Positions 17,324 through 26,579 of a DNA stretch of 64,000 nt are shown in pieces. The notes below the pieces were generated by a model that worked only from the letters and a program-made list of their open reading frames with translations, did not search any database and was not told the origin of the DNA. The DNA comes from Trueperella sp. (lineage in GTDB: Bacteria; Actinomycetota; Actinomycetes; Actinomycetales; Actinomycetaceae), in assembly GCA_030532125.1 (NCBI GenBank), contig JAUNLU010000001.1, positions 363,960 to 427,959 on the forward strand, in the 5' to 3' direction. Position 1 is the stretch's first letter; each line of letters begins with the position of its first letter. Position numbers and translations under genes: made by a program.

Positions 17324-18763
17324 TCATTGGCCAACTACCGCCCGGATAACTTCGCGCGCAATTGGAGCGGCAGTTTGCCAACCCCAACCGCCATTTTCAA
17401 TAAAAACAGCTACTACGACGCGCGGCTCGGAACCGACGTCGTACCCTACGAACCAGGAATGCGGCGGGGAATCATTACCAGTCTCAGCAGTGCCGGTCTT
17501 CCCCGCCACGGTGACGCCGTTGAGAGCAGCCCTACTTCCAGATCCTCGGCTCACTACGTCAATCATCATCGATTCCAAGCCTTCAGCAGTCTGAGCGCTG
17601 AACGGATGCGCAAATTCGCTGGGGCGGGCAGTATCGATCACCGCCAGATCCTCAGTTAGGGTTTGCTCCACCAAGTAAGGCTGCATGATGACGCCGTCAT
17701 TAGCTACTGCTGCTCCAATCATCGCCAGCTGCAGTGGAGAAATTCGCACTTCGCGCTGACCAAAGGCATCAAATGCCACCTCAGACGGTTCATCAGTTGG
17801 CGTTATCTGTGAGGGGCGCACGGGGAGTGGTGTTTCCACTTCCTGCCCGAAACCAAACTTTTCCGCCATGTCAACCAGTGCCGGCGACCCCATATTTACC
17901 CCAGCGATCGCAAATGGAGTATTACAAGATTCTGCAAATGCAGTGCGGAGCGGAACATTGCCGGAACCATCGCCACAGGGCGTCCGGCCCGAGTTATAAA
18001 TTGGGCGGGTGGTTCCCGGCGGAGTATAAGACGTGGGCGCCTCGACCTTGGTATCCGGCGTTACTCCAGCTTCCAGCATGGCGGCAGCTGTGACAATTTT
18101 GAATACCGAACCCGGTGGGTAAGTATCCCCGCCTAAAGCGCGATTTAGCAGCGGTTTTGCTGGATCTGCGGAGTATTTTTCCCAGGCTTGTTTGGCAACG
18201 CCGGCATCTGCGCTCGCGATCAGATTGGGATCGAATGAGGGTTTAGAAACTAGCGCCAGGATGCGCCCAGTTGCGGGCTCCAGCGCAACTACGGCACCGC
18301 GGTTAGCGCCGAGCCCGTCCCAGGCAGCTGCTTGTGCTGCCGGGTTGAGGGTAAGCGCGACTGCGCCGCCGCGGGGCTGTTCGCCAGTGAAAAGCTGCTT
18401 GATGCGCTGCAGGCTGAGCGAAGAGTCGGTGCCGCCAAGCACTGCATTTTCGTAGCGCTCCAGCCCGGTCATTGAGTTGAATGCAGTGGAGAAGTAGCCG
18501 GTAACTGGTGCCCATAGCTCTGGGGACTGGTACGCTCGCTGGAAAGCATAGACGCCGTGCGCCGGCTGCGAAGTGACGATCGGTGTGCCAGCCACAATGA
18601 TGGGACCGCGTTCCTTGCCGTACTCGTGATAGAGCGTGCGCACATTCCGCGAATCCGCATTCAGCGACTTCGCCTGGAAAAACTGGATATTAGTTACGGC
18701 CACCATCAAAGTTAAGAACATGATGATGACGACGCCGGTCAGTTTCCGCAGTGGTGGGTTCAC
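17324..18763 (-). CDS. pbpA: Peptidoglycan transpeptidase, class B PBP
   Basis: 479 residues, membrane-anchored by residues 8-28 with the bulk outside. The transpeptidase motifs are all present: SVFK (Ser219-Lys222), SCN (279-281) and KTG (422-424). The N-terminal dimerisation domain is short, as in actinobacterial PbpA rather than FtsI. It cross-links peptide stems for septal or peripheral growth together with the adjacent RodA-type glycosyltransferase. Its start overlaps the stop of the rodA gene by four bases, so the pair is translationally coupled. Confidence 0.96.
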   Translation of the reverse strand: MNPPLRKLTGVVIIMFLTLMVAVTNIQFFQAKSLNADSRNVRTLYHEYGKERGPIIVAGTPIVTSQPAHGVYAFQRAYQSPELWAPVTGYFSTAFNSMTGLERYENAVLGGTDSSLSLQRIKQLFTGEQPRGGAVALTLNPAAQAAAWDGLGANRGAVVALEPATGRILALVSKPSFDPNLIASADAGVAKQAWEKYSADPAKPLLNRALGGDTYPPGSVFKIVTAAAMLEAGVTPDTKVEAPTSYTPPGTTRPIYNSGRTPCGDGSGNVPLRTAFAESCNTPFAIAGVNMGSPALVDMAEKFGFGQEVETPLPVRPSQITPTDEPSEVAFDAFGQREVRISPLQLAMIGAAVANDGVIMQPYLVEQTLTEDLAVIDTARPSEFAHPFSAQTAEGLESMMIDVVSRGSGSRAALNGVTVAGKTGTAETGNDSPPHSWFVGYDVGSEPRVVVAVFIENGGWGWQTAAPIAREVIRAVVGQ

Positions 18764-20235
18764 TTAGTAACCTCCCGCACGGTAGTAGTTTCTGCTTCAG
18801 CAACTGCGACCGGTTTTTGCGCCCCGGAGGTTACCAGCAGGTCGGGCGGTAGATCGCCAGTTTCAATTTCGGAAAGCGGTGCGGCATGTTGATACGGACG
18901 CCGAGCCGAATCGGACATGCGGATTAAGATACCTATGATTATCCAGTTGGTGAGGAGTGCTGAACCGCCCATTGCTAGGAATGGCATTGCAAGGCCAGTT
19001 AGCGGTATTACTCGGGTCACCCCGCCTACCACTACGAAACATTGCAGGGCAATAACGAATCCCAAGCCAGCTGCCAGGAGTTTCCCGAAACCGTCGCGTA
19101 AGTCGATTCCAGTTTTTAGGGCGCGCGCCGCCAACAATAAATAGACGCTGAGTAATGCCAGCAGGCCCACTAACCCAATTTCTTCACCCAGCGAGGCCAC
19201 GATGAAATCGGAGTTAGCTGCCGGGGCATTTGCCGGATATCCATTCCCCAAACCTGTGCCGAGCATGCCACCCGATGCCATTCCGAACCAGCCTTGGACT
19301 AACTGATAGGAGCCGTATTTAGCTGAGTAGACGGCGTCGTCTAAGGCGTGTAGCCAGATGTCGAATCGTGCCTGGATATGTGGGTGTAGTTGCACAATCA
19401 CGAAGATTCCCGCAGTCGTCAGGACGCCACCGATAACTAGCCAGGAAACTCGCTCGGTGGCGACGTAGAGCATCGCCACAAAAAGCCCGAAGAATAGCAA
19501 CGCCGTGCCGAAGTCGCGCTCCAGCATCAATATCCCCATACAGCTAGCCCATGCCACCAAGATGGGGGCGAAGTGACGCAGTCGGGGCAATTGGATACCA
19601 AGTACTTTTTTGCCGGCTAGGGAGAGATTATCGCGTTGGGCCACTAAATATCCGGCGAAGAAGATAGCAAAAAATATCTTGGCGAGCTCTGCTGGTTGGT
19701 AGCTGAAGCCGAAGAGGTATATCCAGAGCTGTGAGCCGTAGTAAGCCCGGCCCAGCCCCGGAACCATGGGAAGCAGCAGCAAAATTACTCCGGCAATCAA
19801 TGAAATGTAGGTGATGCGGCGGAGATTCCGGTGGTCATGAAGCAGCGCCACGGTCAGGACCGCTAGCGCCATACCTACTGCCGCTAACACCGCTTGAGTC
19901 AATACTTGAGGTGAGTCACCGCTTTCGATTAGGGCAAAATCTATCCGGTGGATCATCACTAGCCCCATGCCGGTCAATAGTACGGCAGCTGGGAAGAATA
20001 TTGGATCGGCCCACGGCGCCCAGCGGCGGATCAATAGGTGGCAGCCAAATACTAGTGCGGCACTGAGAATAGCTATTGGCACAAACCCGGGCGGCAGCGG
20101 CTGCACTGGTGCAGAGTCGTGTACGCCTTGGTGCATTAAAATCCACGAGATCAGGCAAATTAGATAGGCGAGTATCAATAAAATCAGCTCGGGGATTCGC
20201 CCAGAACGCGCGGGTTTTTGGGTAACTACACTCAC
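18760..20235 (-). CDS. rodA: FtsW/RodA/SpoVE-family peptidoglycan glycosyltransferase
   Basis: 491-residue polytopic protein, about twelve helices, belonging to the SEDS family that polymerises lipid II. Typical SEDS segments are visible: QPAELAKIFFAIFFAGYL, LERDFGTALLFFGLF and the late TGLAMPFLAMGGSALL. The C-terminal cytoplasmic tail is polar. It overlaps the pstP stop by four bases and the pbpA start by four bases. It pairs with the neighbouring class B PBP in the usual SEDS-bPBP arrangement. Confidence 0.96.
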   Translation of the reverse strand: MSVVTQKPARSGRIPELILLILAYLICLISWILMHQGVHDSAPVQPLPPGFVPIAILSAALVFGCHLLIRRWAPWADPIFFPAAVLLTGMGLVMIHRIDFALIESGDSPQVLTQAVLAAVGMALAVLTVALLHDHRNLRRITYISLIAGVILLLLPMVPGLGRAYYGSQLWIYLFGFSYQPAELAKIFFAIFFAGYLVAQRDNLSLAGKKVLGIQLPRLRHFAPILVAWASCMGILMLERDFGTALLFFGLFVAMLYVATERVSWLVIGGVLTTAGIFVIVQLHPHIQARFDIWLHALDDAVYSAKYGSYQLVQGWFGMASGGMLGTGLGNGYPANAPAANSDFIVASLGEEIGLVGLLALLSVYLLLAARALKTGIDLRDGFGKLLAAGLGFVIALQCFVVVGGVTRVIPLTGLAMPFLAMGGSALLTNWIIIGILIRMSDSARRPYQHAAPLSEIETGDLPPDLLVTSGAQKPVAVAEAETTTVREVTK

Positions 20236-21536
20236 AGAGTCACCCCAGTTTCGCCCCCGCTGGCACTAAGCGGTTGGCGCGCTTGCTCTTCTGCGTCTTG
20301 CTCAGTGACTTCTGGTTCTACGAGGTGCTCGCGTAGATCTGCTACCACGTTGCGAGCCTCGCGTAACGATCCCCGCGTGATTGGCACATCGAGACGGCGC
20401 TGTGCCACTTCAGCCAGATCTGCGACTTCAATATCAGTAACTTCACGTACCGAGGACAGTTCAAAAGAGCCCAAAGTTTGCGGTATTCCCTGATAGATCG
20501 CCACTTTGCCCTGTGCCGGATAGACGTAGTACTGGGTCTGACTCCAGGCGTATCCACCTAATACCATCCCTACTAAGACGGCGATAGTAGCTAGTGTTGC
20601 GGCTACTCGAGCGAACGCTCGGCGGGGGCGGGGCGAGGCTAATTCCCTGGCGGAATTATCCACAGGCGGCGCTGTATCAGTGGCACCGCGCTGTGCTAAG
20701 AGCTGAGAGACTTGCCCAGCTGCAGATTTTCCGCCACGAGAGGGGCGATGCGCATCTACTGCCACCGAGCCCACCACTATTGGGCCACGATCGTAGCTCT
20801 GGGATTCGGTCCCCATTTCCAAGACATCGGCTAATACCACGGTGACGTTATCGGGCGCACCGCCAGCTAATGCCAAACTGATCAGCTGTTCGCCGCACTC
20901 GTCTAGATCAGAATATTCCAGCAGAGTTTCGGCAATAGTTTCGTAAGAAACCACGCCAAATAGCCCGTCCGAACACAGTAACCAGCGATCCCCCGGGACG
21001 GCTTCGCGGATCGATTCGTCCAGCTCCAACGGCTCGGGCAAATCTCCAATCGCCCGCATGATCACATTGCGTTTTGGATGGTTTTCCGCTTCTTCTGGGC
21101 TGAGCTCGCCGTGGTCTACCAGATATTGCACCAGGGTATGGTCATGCGTGATTTGGGTGAGTTTACCGCCGCGCAGTAGATAAGCTCGTGAATCCCCAAT
21201 ATGCACCATGGCTAATTTATTGGAGGTGCGCAAAATTGCCACACAAGTGGTGCCCAGCCCAGCGAGCTCTTTTTTCTCTTGAGATCGGTCAATTAGTTCG
21301 GCATGTGCCACATCTAAGGTGGCGTGCAATAGCGGTAATAAATCTTCGGCTTGATGCGTATCGTCAATCTGTGCCAAATGCGAGATAACTACCGATGAGG
21401 CAATATCGCCACCAGCTGCACCGCCCATCCCATCTGCCACTGCTAATAAGTTCGCAGAAGCATAACCGGCGTCTTGATTGGACTTTCGCACTAGCCCAAT
21501 ATCAGAAAACGCAGCATATTTTAGGTGCACGCTCAC
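20232..21536 (-). CDS. pstP: PP2C-family serine/threonine phosphatase
   Basis: 434 residues. The PP2C domain (about 1-240) has SDIGLVRKSNQDAGY, VADGMGGAAGGDIAS, the GDSRAYLLR strand and the metal-binding DNVTVVLADV motif. A Ser/Pro-rich juxtamembrane stretch, one transmembrane helix (about 306-325) and a small extracellular domain follow. It dephosphorylates PknB and its substrates. It abuts fhaB with no spacing and overlaps rodA by four bases, placing it inside the operon. Confidence 0.96.
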   Translation of the reverse strand: MSVHLKYAAFSDIGLVRKSNQDAGYASANLLAVADGMGGAAGGDIASSVVISHLAQIDDTHQAEDLLPLLHATLDVAHAELIDRSQEKKELAGLGTTCVAILRTSNKLAMVHIGDSRAYLLRGGKLTQITHDHTLVQYLVDHGELSPEEAENHPKRNVIMRAIGDLPEPLELDESIREAVPGDRWLLCSDGLFGVVSYETIAETLLEYSDLDECGEQLISLALAGGAPDNVTVVLADVLEMGTESQSYDRGPIVVGSVAVDAHRPSRGGKSAAGQVSQLLAQRGATDTAPPVDNSARELASPRPRRAFARVAATLATIAVLVGMVLGGYAWSQTQYYVYPAQGKVAIYQGIPQTLGSFELSSVREVTDIEVADLAEVAQRRLDVPITRGSLREARNVVADLREHLVEPEVTEQDAEEQARQPLSASGGETGVTL

Positions 21537-22010
21537 TTAACGCAACTCCATCTTGGTTTTTCCGATAGTTACCGCCAGACCGGGAGTTAACCGAGTCGGC
21601 TGGTTAATCCGCTGCTTGCCCACATAAGTGCCGTTGGTGGAGTCGAGGTCCTCGATATACCAATCGCCATTTTGGTATACCAGGCGAGCGTGGCGGGAGG
21701 AGGCAAAACCGTCGTCCAACACCAGGGTGCAGTCTGGCGAGCGCCCAACCGTAATAGTGGAATTATTCAGTGGCAAGGTGGTGCCGGCTAGCGGACCAGC
21801 CGTGACCACCAGGGAAGATACTGTATTGCCCGCGGCGTTACTGGCGGGAGCGGAGTGGTGCACCGGGTGCGGCGCCGGAGCTGCCGACTTGCGGCGTTGT
21901 ACGCGCTGGCCAAAGACATCATTACGAACGGTTACCACCACTACCATAACGAAAATCCACAGCAGTGCCAGCAGCCCAAATCTAAGTAACGTAATTACTA
22001 ATGTGCTCAT
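21537..22010 (-). CDS. fhaB: FHA-domain membrane protein FhaB
   Basis: 157 residues from the ATG at 22010, which overlaps the fhaA stop (ATGA); a longer frame upstream is only shadow sequence of fhaA. An N-terminal transmembrane helix (about 5-26) is followed by a linker and an FHA domain (about 72-155) with VGRSPDCTLVL, SSRHARL and LDSTNGTYV motifs. FHA domains bind phosphothreonine, so FhaB (FipA) docks PknB-phosphorylated division proteins. Confidence 0.94.
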   Translation of the reverse strand: MSTLVITLLRFGLLALLWIFVMVVVVTVRNDVFGQRVQRRKSAAPAPHPVHHSAPASNAAGNTVSSLVVTAGPLAGTTLPLNNSTITVGRSPDCTLVLDDGFASSRHARLVYQNGDWYIEDLDSTNGTYVGKQRINQPTRLTPGLAVTIGKTKMELR

Positions 22011-22711
22011 GCTGGCTCCGGAGACGTCCAAAACATTATGCGGGTGCGCCCGATCATCAGCGCATTGCCGTCCAGCAGGGTTGCGGCTTTTATGCGATGC
22101 CCCTCCACATAGGTGCCATTGGTGGTATCTAGATCGGTGGCAATAACCCCGCCGGGGGTGATCCGAATTTCCAGATGTTGGCGGGATACTCCAGGATCGT
22201 CCACCGTAATATCGCAATCAGAACTGCGTCCAATCACAGTTACCGTGCCGGTCAAAATATAGCGTTTTCCCGCGACGTCGAGCAGCGGGTTTTCTGGGGA
22301 AGCATCTGGTGTGGTGGCGGGAGCAGCTGCGCCGCGTTTAGAGACGCCATTAACTTGTAGCTTGCCGCGCATCAGTTCGGCCGAGGGTGCAAAAGTAATC
22401 TTTATCGGGCCGAGGAAAGTGTAGCTCTGCTCGCGGGCATAGCTTTCGGCTACCGCGATCAGCTCATCGGTTAAGGCATCTTCACCCCAGGTTTGAATCG
22501 TCTCAAAATCGGATTCAGCCAAGATGAACTGAAATTCATTTGGAACTATCACCCGATTGCGGGACAGCGAGGCAGCGCGGTCATCCATAGATTTTTTGAT
22601 CGCAGATGCCAGTTCTACAGGTTTCAAATCTGAGCGGAAAGCTCGGGAGAACACGTTATTGACTGCGTTCTCTACGCCCCGCTCGAACCGGTCGAATGCG
22701 CTCACCGACAA
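22007..22711 (-). CDS. fhaA: FHA-domain protein FhaA (DUF3662)
   Basis: 234 residues. Residues 1-120 are the DUF3662 domain (FDRFERGVENAVNNVFSRAF start), and residues 150-230 an FHA domain with IGRSSDCDITV, VSRQHLEI and LDTTNGTYV. The low-complexity linker usual in mycobacterial FhaA is reduced to a short Ala/Pro stretch, making this a compact version. GAGGAG precedes the GTG start. It is the first gene of the six-gene cell-wall signalling locus. Confidence 0.95.
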   Translation of the reverse strand: MSVSAFDRFERGVENAVNNVFSRAFRSDLKPVELASAIKKSMDDRAASLSRNRVIVPNEFQFILAESDFETIQTWGEDALTDELIAVAESYAREQSYTFLGPIKITFAPSAELMRGKLQVNGVSKRGAAAPATTPDASPENPLLDVAGKRYILTGTVTVIGRSSDCDITVDDPGVSRQHLEIRITPGGVIATDLDTTNGTYVEGHRIKAATLLDGNALMIGRTRIMFWTSPEPA

Positions 22712-22878
22712 CTCCTCAGCTAAATGTGGAGCTTAACCTTTACGTAAAACACTCCACGAATTTTCAGATCTAGCCTATAGCCTACTGGTCTATCGGGGCG
22801 GTGTTGGGAATCACGCGCTATTACTAACATCTGGCTTGGAAATAGTCCCAATTGCCGTGTAAGCTGGCATACGCTTCG

Positions 22879-22965
22879 GCTCGAGTGGCGGAATAGGCAG
22901 ACGCGCACGGTTCAGGTCCGTGTGCCCGCGAGGGCGTGGGGGTTCAACTCCCCCCTCGAGCACCA
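22879..22965 (+). tRNA. tRNA-Leu (CAG)
   Basis: Class II tRNA with long variable arm. Acceptor GCTCGAG/CTCGAGC, anticodon stem CACGG/CCGTG around loop TTCAGGT (CAG at 22913-22915), T loop TTCAACT. CCA is encoded at 22963-22965, unlike the two tRNAs after gyrA. Divergent from fhaA. Confidence 0.97.
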
Positions 22966-23063
22966 GAGATTACTAGAATCTAACCGGTATACGCCGGAAA
23001 TATCCCGCAAATTATTGATATGAAGTTACTTGCTGGGGATCCGTTAAATTATTAAAACGCCAG

Positions 23064-23900
23064 CTAATTATTGTTGTTTAGTTGATCACGACGCCGGGCG
23101 CGCGACTCTTTTGCCGGGTTCACTTTAGTATCGGGGTCAATAGCTTCTAGCCGGGTGGAAGTATCGGTAATACTAGAGTTTTCAGCATCTACTCGCTTTT
23201 CCAGACTGTCCAGATGTAAGCGCCCGGCCCGCCGTTTAGCTAGCCAGTCTGGGCTGAGTTTACGCAGCGAATTTGCAGTTACGCGCCAGTTAAGTGGTTC
23301 GGGGAGACTCCATTTGAAGTAGCGAGCCAGCAAAGAGAATATGAAACACATGACGATGGCAGACGTCATCCCAGCGGTGTATAGCCCGGCATGCTGGAAA
23401 ACCACCATTTGTGCTGCTGCCAGAATAGAGAACGTGGCGTAGAGCGGATTGCCCCCAAAAACGGAGGGAATGCGGTTTACTAATACGTCTCGGGTAATAC
23501 CACCCATAGTGGCAGTCACTACCCCTAAGAAAATTGAGGGCATCCAGCCCAGTCCCGCGGAAAGCCCCTTAGAAGCGCCAGTTGCGGACCAACAGCCCAG
23601 TGCCAGTGCATCCAGAATAGTGAGCATGCGGTGTGACCACTTACTCTGAAACGAGATGAAATAGGAAATAGTGGCAGCCGTGAACGCGCCAGCTAGATAG
23701 AGCGGATCAGTTAGCGCCACCGGGAACCCAACCCCCAGCAGCATATCGCGCACCATGCCGCCGCCTAGCGCCGTCGCAGTACTCATCACCAAAAAGCCGA
23801 TTAAGTCAAAGCGCATAGCCCGAGCCAGAGCGGCACCCAGCAGCGCATTAGCAATTACGCCAGTGACATCAACTAGCCGGAAGAGGAGTTCTGGATCCAA
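23064..23900 (-). CDS. TRIC/UPF0126-family membrane protein
   Basis: 278 residues. Two UPF0126 repeats, each with the GG(G/I)xxRD signature (GGGMVRDMLLG in the first, GGITRDVLVN in the second), give about seven transmembrane helices over residues 8-200. The family is related to TRIC trimeric cation channels and was once called a glycine transporter domain. The C-terminal 75 residues are a polar, basic, partly coiled extension absent from minimal family members. The start is TTG with GAGGTGAG upstream. Substrate unknown. Confidence 0.88.
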   Translation of the reverse strand: MDPELLFRLVDVTGVIANALLGAALARAMRFDLIGFLVMSTATALGGGMVRDMLLGVGFPVALTDPLYLAGAFTAATISYFISFQSKWSHRMLTILDALALGCWSATGASKGLSAGLGWMPSIFLGVVTATMGGITRDVLVNRIPSVFGGNPLYATFSILAAAQMVVFQHAGLYTAGMTSAIVMCFIFSLLARYFKWSLPEPLNWRVTANSLRKLSPDWLAKRRAGRLHLDSLEKRVDAENSSITDTSTRLEAIDPDTKVNPAKESRARRRDQLNNNN

Positions 23901-23912
23901 TACTCACCTCAA

Positions 23913-24818
23913 TTAGTCGTCAACCCAGGTGTTTAACAGTTGGGCGTAGATTTCGGCGTCTTCTTCTTTGTGGATGGAGAAAATAACGATGTCAATCTGG
24001 GTGCCGTGGTGGTACATCCACTCATTCACTGCGCCCAGCGCAATCTTGGCGGCCTCCTGCACGGGGAAGCCGTTGTAACCAGTGGAAATTGCTGGGAAAG
24101 CAATAGAACTGATGTCGTCAATCTGGCTGGCCAGATCTAGGCTGCTCCAGTAGCACTGGTAGAGCTGCTCGCGGTCATGATCTTCTACTTGACCGTCCTT
24201 AACATCAGGGCCAACGGTGTGGATCACGTATTTTGCGGGCAGTCGATAGCCGCGGGTGATCTTGGCATGCCCTGGCTTTTCTGGTTCGCCTTGCAGTTCC
24301 ATGATCTGGGCGCAGTCATTGCGCAGCCAGGGCCCAGCCTGCGAGTGCAGTACTGAGTCCAAGCAGCCGTGTAAGGGGACGCGGCACCCAGAGAGTGAGG
24401 GCAGTGCTGCGTTTACGACGGCATCTACCACCAGTTGGCGCATATCGCCACGGTATAGCACGGTTTGCGAAGCTGACCCGTAGTCACTTTCGGGGAACAG
24501 ATCCGAGGCACGGCGGAGATTCTGCGCCGTTACCCGCCCCAATTTGCCGGACTGTCGATAGAGCAGCGTATTAATGGCGCGAGAGGTAACCGGATCAAGT
24601 GGTCCCGGTTCCCGCAACGCCAACTCGGTCTCTAGCCAGCGCATCAGCCCTTCGTCAGTAGAGAGATGCGCCAGGGAGTTAGTGCCGGTGTAGTGCTTGG
24701 GGTGGATGCCAGCCAGGGCTGTCATCAACAAATCGTAGTTGTTGCGGTTGTCGTTCTTGGGAGCGGGGAATGGCTTGTCCAGTTGTATTGCGTCGCGGTA
24801 GTCGGCGAGCTCAAGCAT
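23913..24818 (-). CDS. Zinc-type macro-domain protein, probable protein-ADP-ribose hydrolase
   Basis: 301 residues. An N-terminal helical region (1-115) precedes a macro domain (about 118-300). The insert GCRVPLHGC gives Cys145, His150 and Cys152, matching the zinc ligands of the bacterial zinc-containing macro hydrolases that reverse mono-ADP-ribosylation. The ribose loop AISTGYNGFP and the HTVGP strand are also present. The usual NAAN of the catalytic loop is NAAL (136-139), so one conserved Asn is missing. No SirTM sirtuin, GcvH-like or lipoate ligase genes accompany it here, unlike the classic operon. Confidence 0.85.
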   Translation of the reverse strand: MLELADYRDAIQLDKPFPAPKNDNRNNYDLLMTALAGIHPKHYTGTNSLAHLSTDEGLMRWLETELALREPGPLDPVTSRAINTLLYRQSGKLGRVTAQNLRRASDLFPESDYGSASQTVLYRGDMRQLVVDAVVNAALPSLSGCRVPLHGCLDSVLHSQAGPWLRNDCAQIMELQGEPEKPGHAKITRGYRLPAKYVIHTVGPDVKDGQVEDHDREQLYQCYWSSLDLASQIDDISSIAFPAISTGYNGFPVQEAAKIALGAVNEWMYHHGTQIDIVIFSIHKEEDAEIYAQLLNTWVDD

Positions 24819-24946
24819 ATGCCTCGTATCCTTCTAACTTTTTCCTCTATCTCCTAGCCTACCGCGTTGGAGAAAATGCGACTATGGCGAGAGATACAAA
24901 AGATTGGCTAGTTAGCTCACTATCTATCCGCAACCGCTAACTATGT

Positions 24947-25954
24947 CTACCTTTCAATAAATTCCAAGATGTCTTGGTACACCTGCCGGGCGTCGTCCTC
25001 ATTCAAAATCTCATGGCGCATATTCGGGTAAATCTTCAGCTGCAGATCTTGCATACCGGCTTTCTCGAACATTTGGTAGACCTGCTTGGGACCTTTGCCG
25101 AAGTTACCGAACGCATCCTCCGCACCAGATACAAAGAACACCGGGAGGTCTTTGCGCATATTTGCCAGCGATTGTGGCCGGCCAATAAACGCCATAAGTT
25201 CTTTCAGGAAATGGAAAGTGTGCAACGCGCCGGAATTTCCGGATAGTGGGTCAGCGTTGTACCGGTCTACATTTTCCGTATTAACTGAGAGCCAGTCGTT
25301 TTCCGTGCGCGCCGGCTTGAATGAATTGTTGTTGGCGCCGATTGCCAGCTGATTAGCCAGCGGCGAGCGGTAGGAACCGTCGTGGAATAGCTTTATGGCG
25401 CCAAGCAGTGCAGCGAAAACCTGCACCATAATCGGAGCCATATAGCCAGTGCCCATTACCACTGCGCGATCGCAGTTCTCCGGGTATTTCGCCAAAATTC
25501 CGCGCAGAATTAACGAGCCCATGCTGTGGCCGAGCATAGTGAAAGGCAAATCTTGTGCATTTGCTGGTAGCTGCGCATCCGCTAGTTCACTGCGCAATAG
25601 CTCAACGACGTCGTTATCAGTGTCCGCTCCAGCGAGCGCAGTTTTAACCAGGCGAGACAGCGTGACGACGTCGCCCAGGACATCATCCAGCACGCCGTAG
25701 CCACCCATATCGGTGAGGTCTTCCGGACTAGCAACGGACTTGCCGTGCCCAAGGTGGTCGTGCCCGAATACCAGATAACCGTGCCCGGCCAAGAAAGTCA
25801 TGAAATCGGCGTAGCGGTCGATGTGTTCGGCGTAGCCATGGATGATCTGCACCAAGCCCTTGATGGGCTGCCCGGGTTCCGGCTGGAAGATAACTGCTCG
25901 TAGCGGCGTATTCTGGAAGCTGGATGAGAACTTGAATTCAGTGCGTTTTGCCAT
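24947..25954 (-). CDS. Alpha/beta hydrolase, lysophospholipase/monoacylglycerol lipase type
   Basis: 335 residues, single serine-hydrolase domain of the S33/Hydrolase_4 group. The HGYAEHIDRYADF oxyanion region, the DHLGHGKS loop typical of monoglyceride lipases, and the nucleophile elbow GHSMGS are visible. The acid is probably Asp in SGAEDAFGNFG and the base His in PNMRHEIL. There is no signal peptide, so it acts in the cytoplasm. Likely releases fatty acids from monoacylglycerol or lysophospholipid. Divergent from the RNase H gene. Confidence 0.88.
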   Translation of the reverse strand: MAKRTEFKFSSSFQNTPLRAVIFQPEPGQPIKGLVQIIHGYAEHIDRYADFMTFLAGHGYLVFGHDHLGHGKSVASPEDLTDMGGYGVLDDVLGDVVTLSRLVKTALAGADTDNDVVELLRSELADAQLPANAQDLPFTMLGHSMGSLILRGILAKYPENCDRAVVMGTGYMAPIMVQVFAALLGAIKLFHDGSYRSPLANQLAIGANNNSFKPARTENDWLSVNTENVDRYNADPLSGNSGALHTFHFLKELMAFIGRPQSLANMRKDLPVFFVSGAEDAFGNFGKGPKQVYQMFEKAGMQDLQLKIYPNMRHEILNEDDARQVYQDILEFIER

Positions 25955-26116
25955 GGTTAACTCCTTTGTTTACTCAAAAAGCTAGTCTCATATTACGTGA
26001 AAGAGTCCGGGGTAAGTGGAATCATGGGTAAGGAAAATGCCAGTATTACCGGCACTACAAAAAAGTTCGGAACAGATTGACTAACCGGCGTCGGGTAGTT
26101 GGAGTGTGGAGACATA

Positions 26117-26575
26117 GTGAACGCAGCTGGGCAAAACTTTGACATGATAATCGCTACCGATGGCGCCTGTTCGGGAAATCCGGGACCAGGCGGCTGGGCG
26201 ATGGTAGAACAACTCACTGGCTATTACCAATCTGGTGGAGCCGCACAGACCACCAATAACATCATGGAATTGACTGCGATGATTGCGGCATTGGAGTACG
26301 CCGGCCCAGAGGTAGACCTATTATTGCGCTCTGACTCCAGTTACGTGATCAATGCGATGACGAAGTGGGCTGACGGCTGGCGGCGGCGCGGGTGGCGTAA
26401 ATCCGATGGCAAACCAGTACTCAACCGGGAACTAATCGAACGCATGGTAAATCTGTACGAAGCCCGCACTGGGCGCACGGAAGTGGAATGGGTGCGGGGG
26501 CACAGCGGGGATGCTGCCAATGAATTGGCAGATAAACTAGCCGTGCAGGAATCGCAGAAATACGCCAGAAAATAG
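26117..26575 (+). CDS. rnhA: Ribonuclease HI
   Basis: Single-domain RNase HI of about 152 residues, which degrades RNA in RNA-DNA hybrids. The catalytic Asp-Glu-Asp-Asp set is seen in TDGACSGNPGPGGWA, NNIMELTA, RSDSSYVINAM and HSGDAANELADKLA. The chosen GTG at 26117 has GGAG five bases upstream. A TTG at 26099 or an ATG at 26144 are alternatives. The stop lies only four bases from the convergent DsbA-family gene. Confidence 0.93.
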   Translation: MNAAGQNFDMIIATDGACSGNPGPGGWAMVEQLTGYYQSGGAAQTTNNIMELTAMIAALEYAGPEVDLLLRSDSSYVINAMTKWADGWRRRGWRKSDGKPVLNRELIERMVNLYEARTGRTEVEWVRGHSGDAANELADKLAVQESQKYARK

Positions 26576-26579
26576 CGCG

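Noticed and set aside
21537..22217. Longer FhaB with about 69 extra N-terminal residues
   Set aside because: The extra part is out-of-frame fhaA sequence; the ATG at 22010 overlapping the fhaA stop gives a normal FhaB with a membrane anchor at its start.
24909..24943. TAGTTAGC/GCTAACTA inverted repeat as a terminator
   Set aside because: The 8-bp stem is AT-rich with a 19-base loop and no T tract; it was not convincing enough to list.
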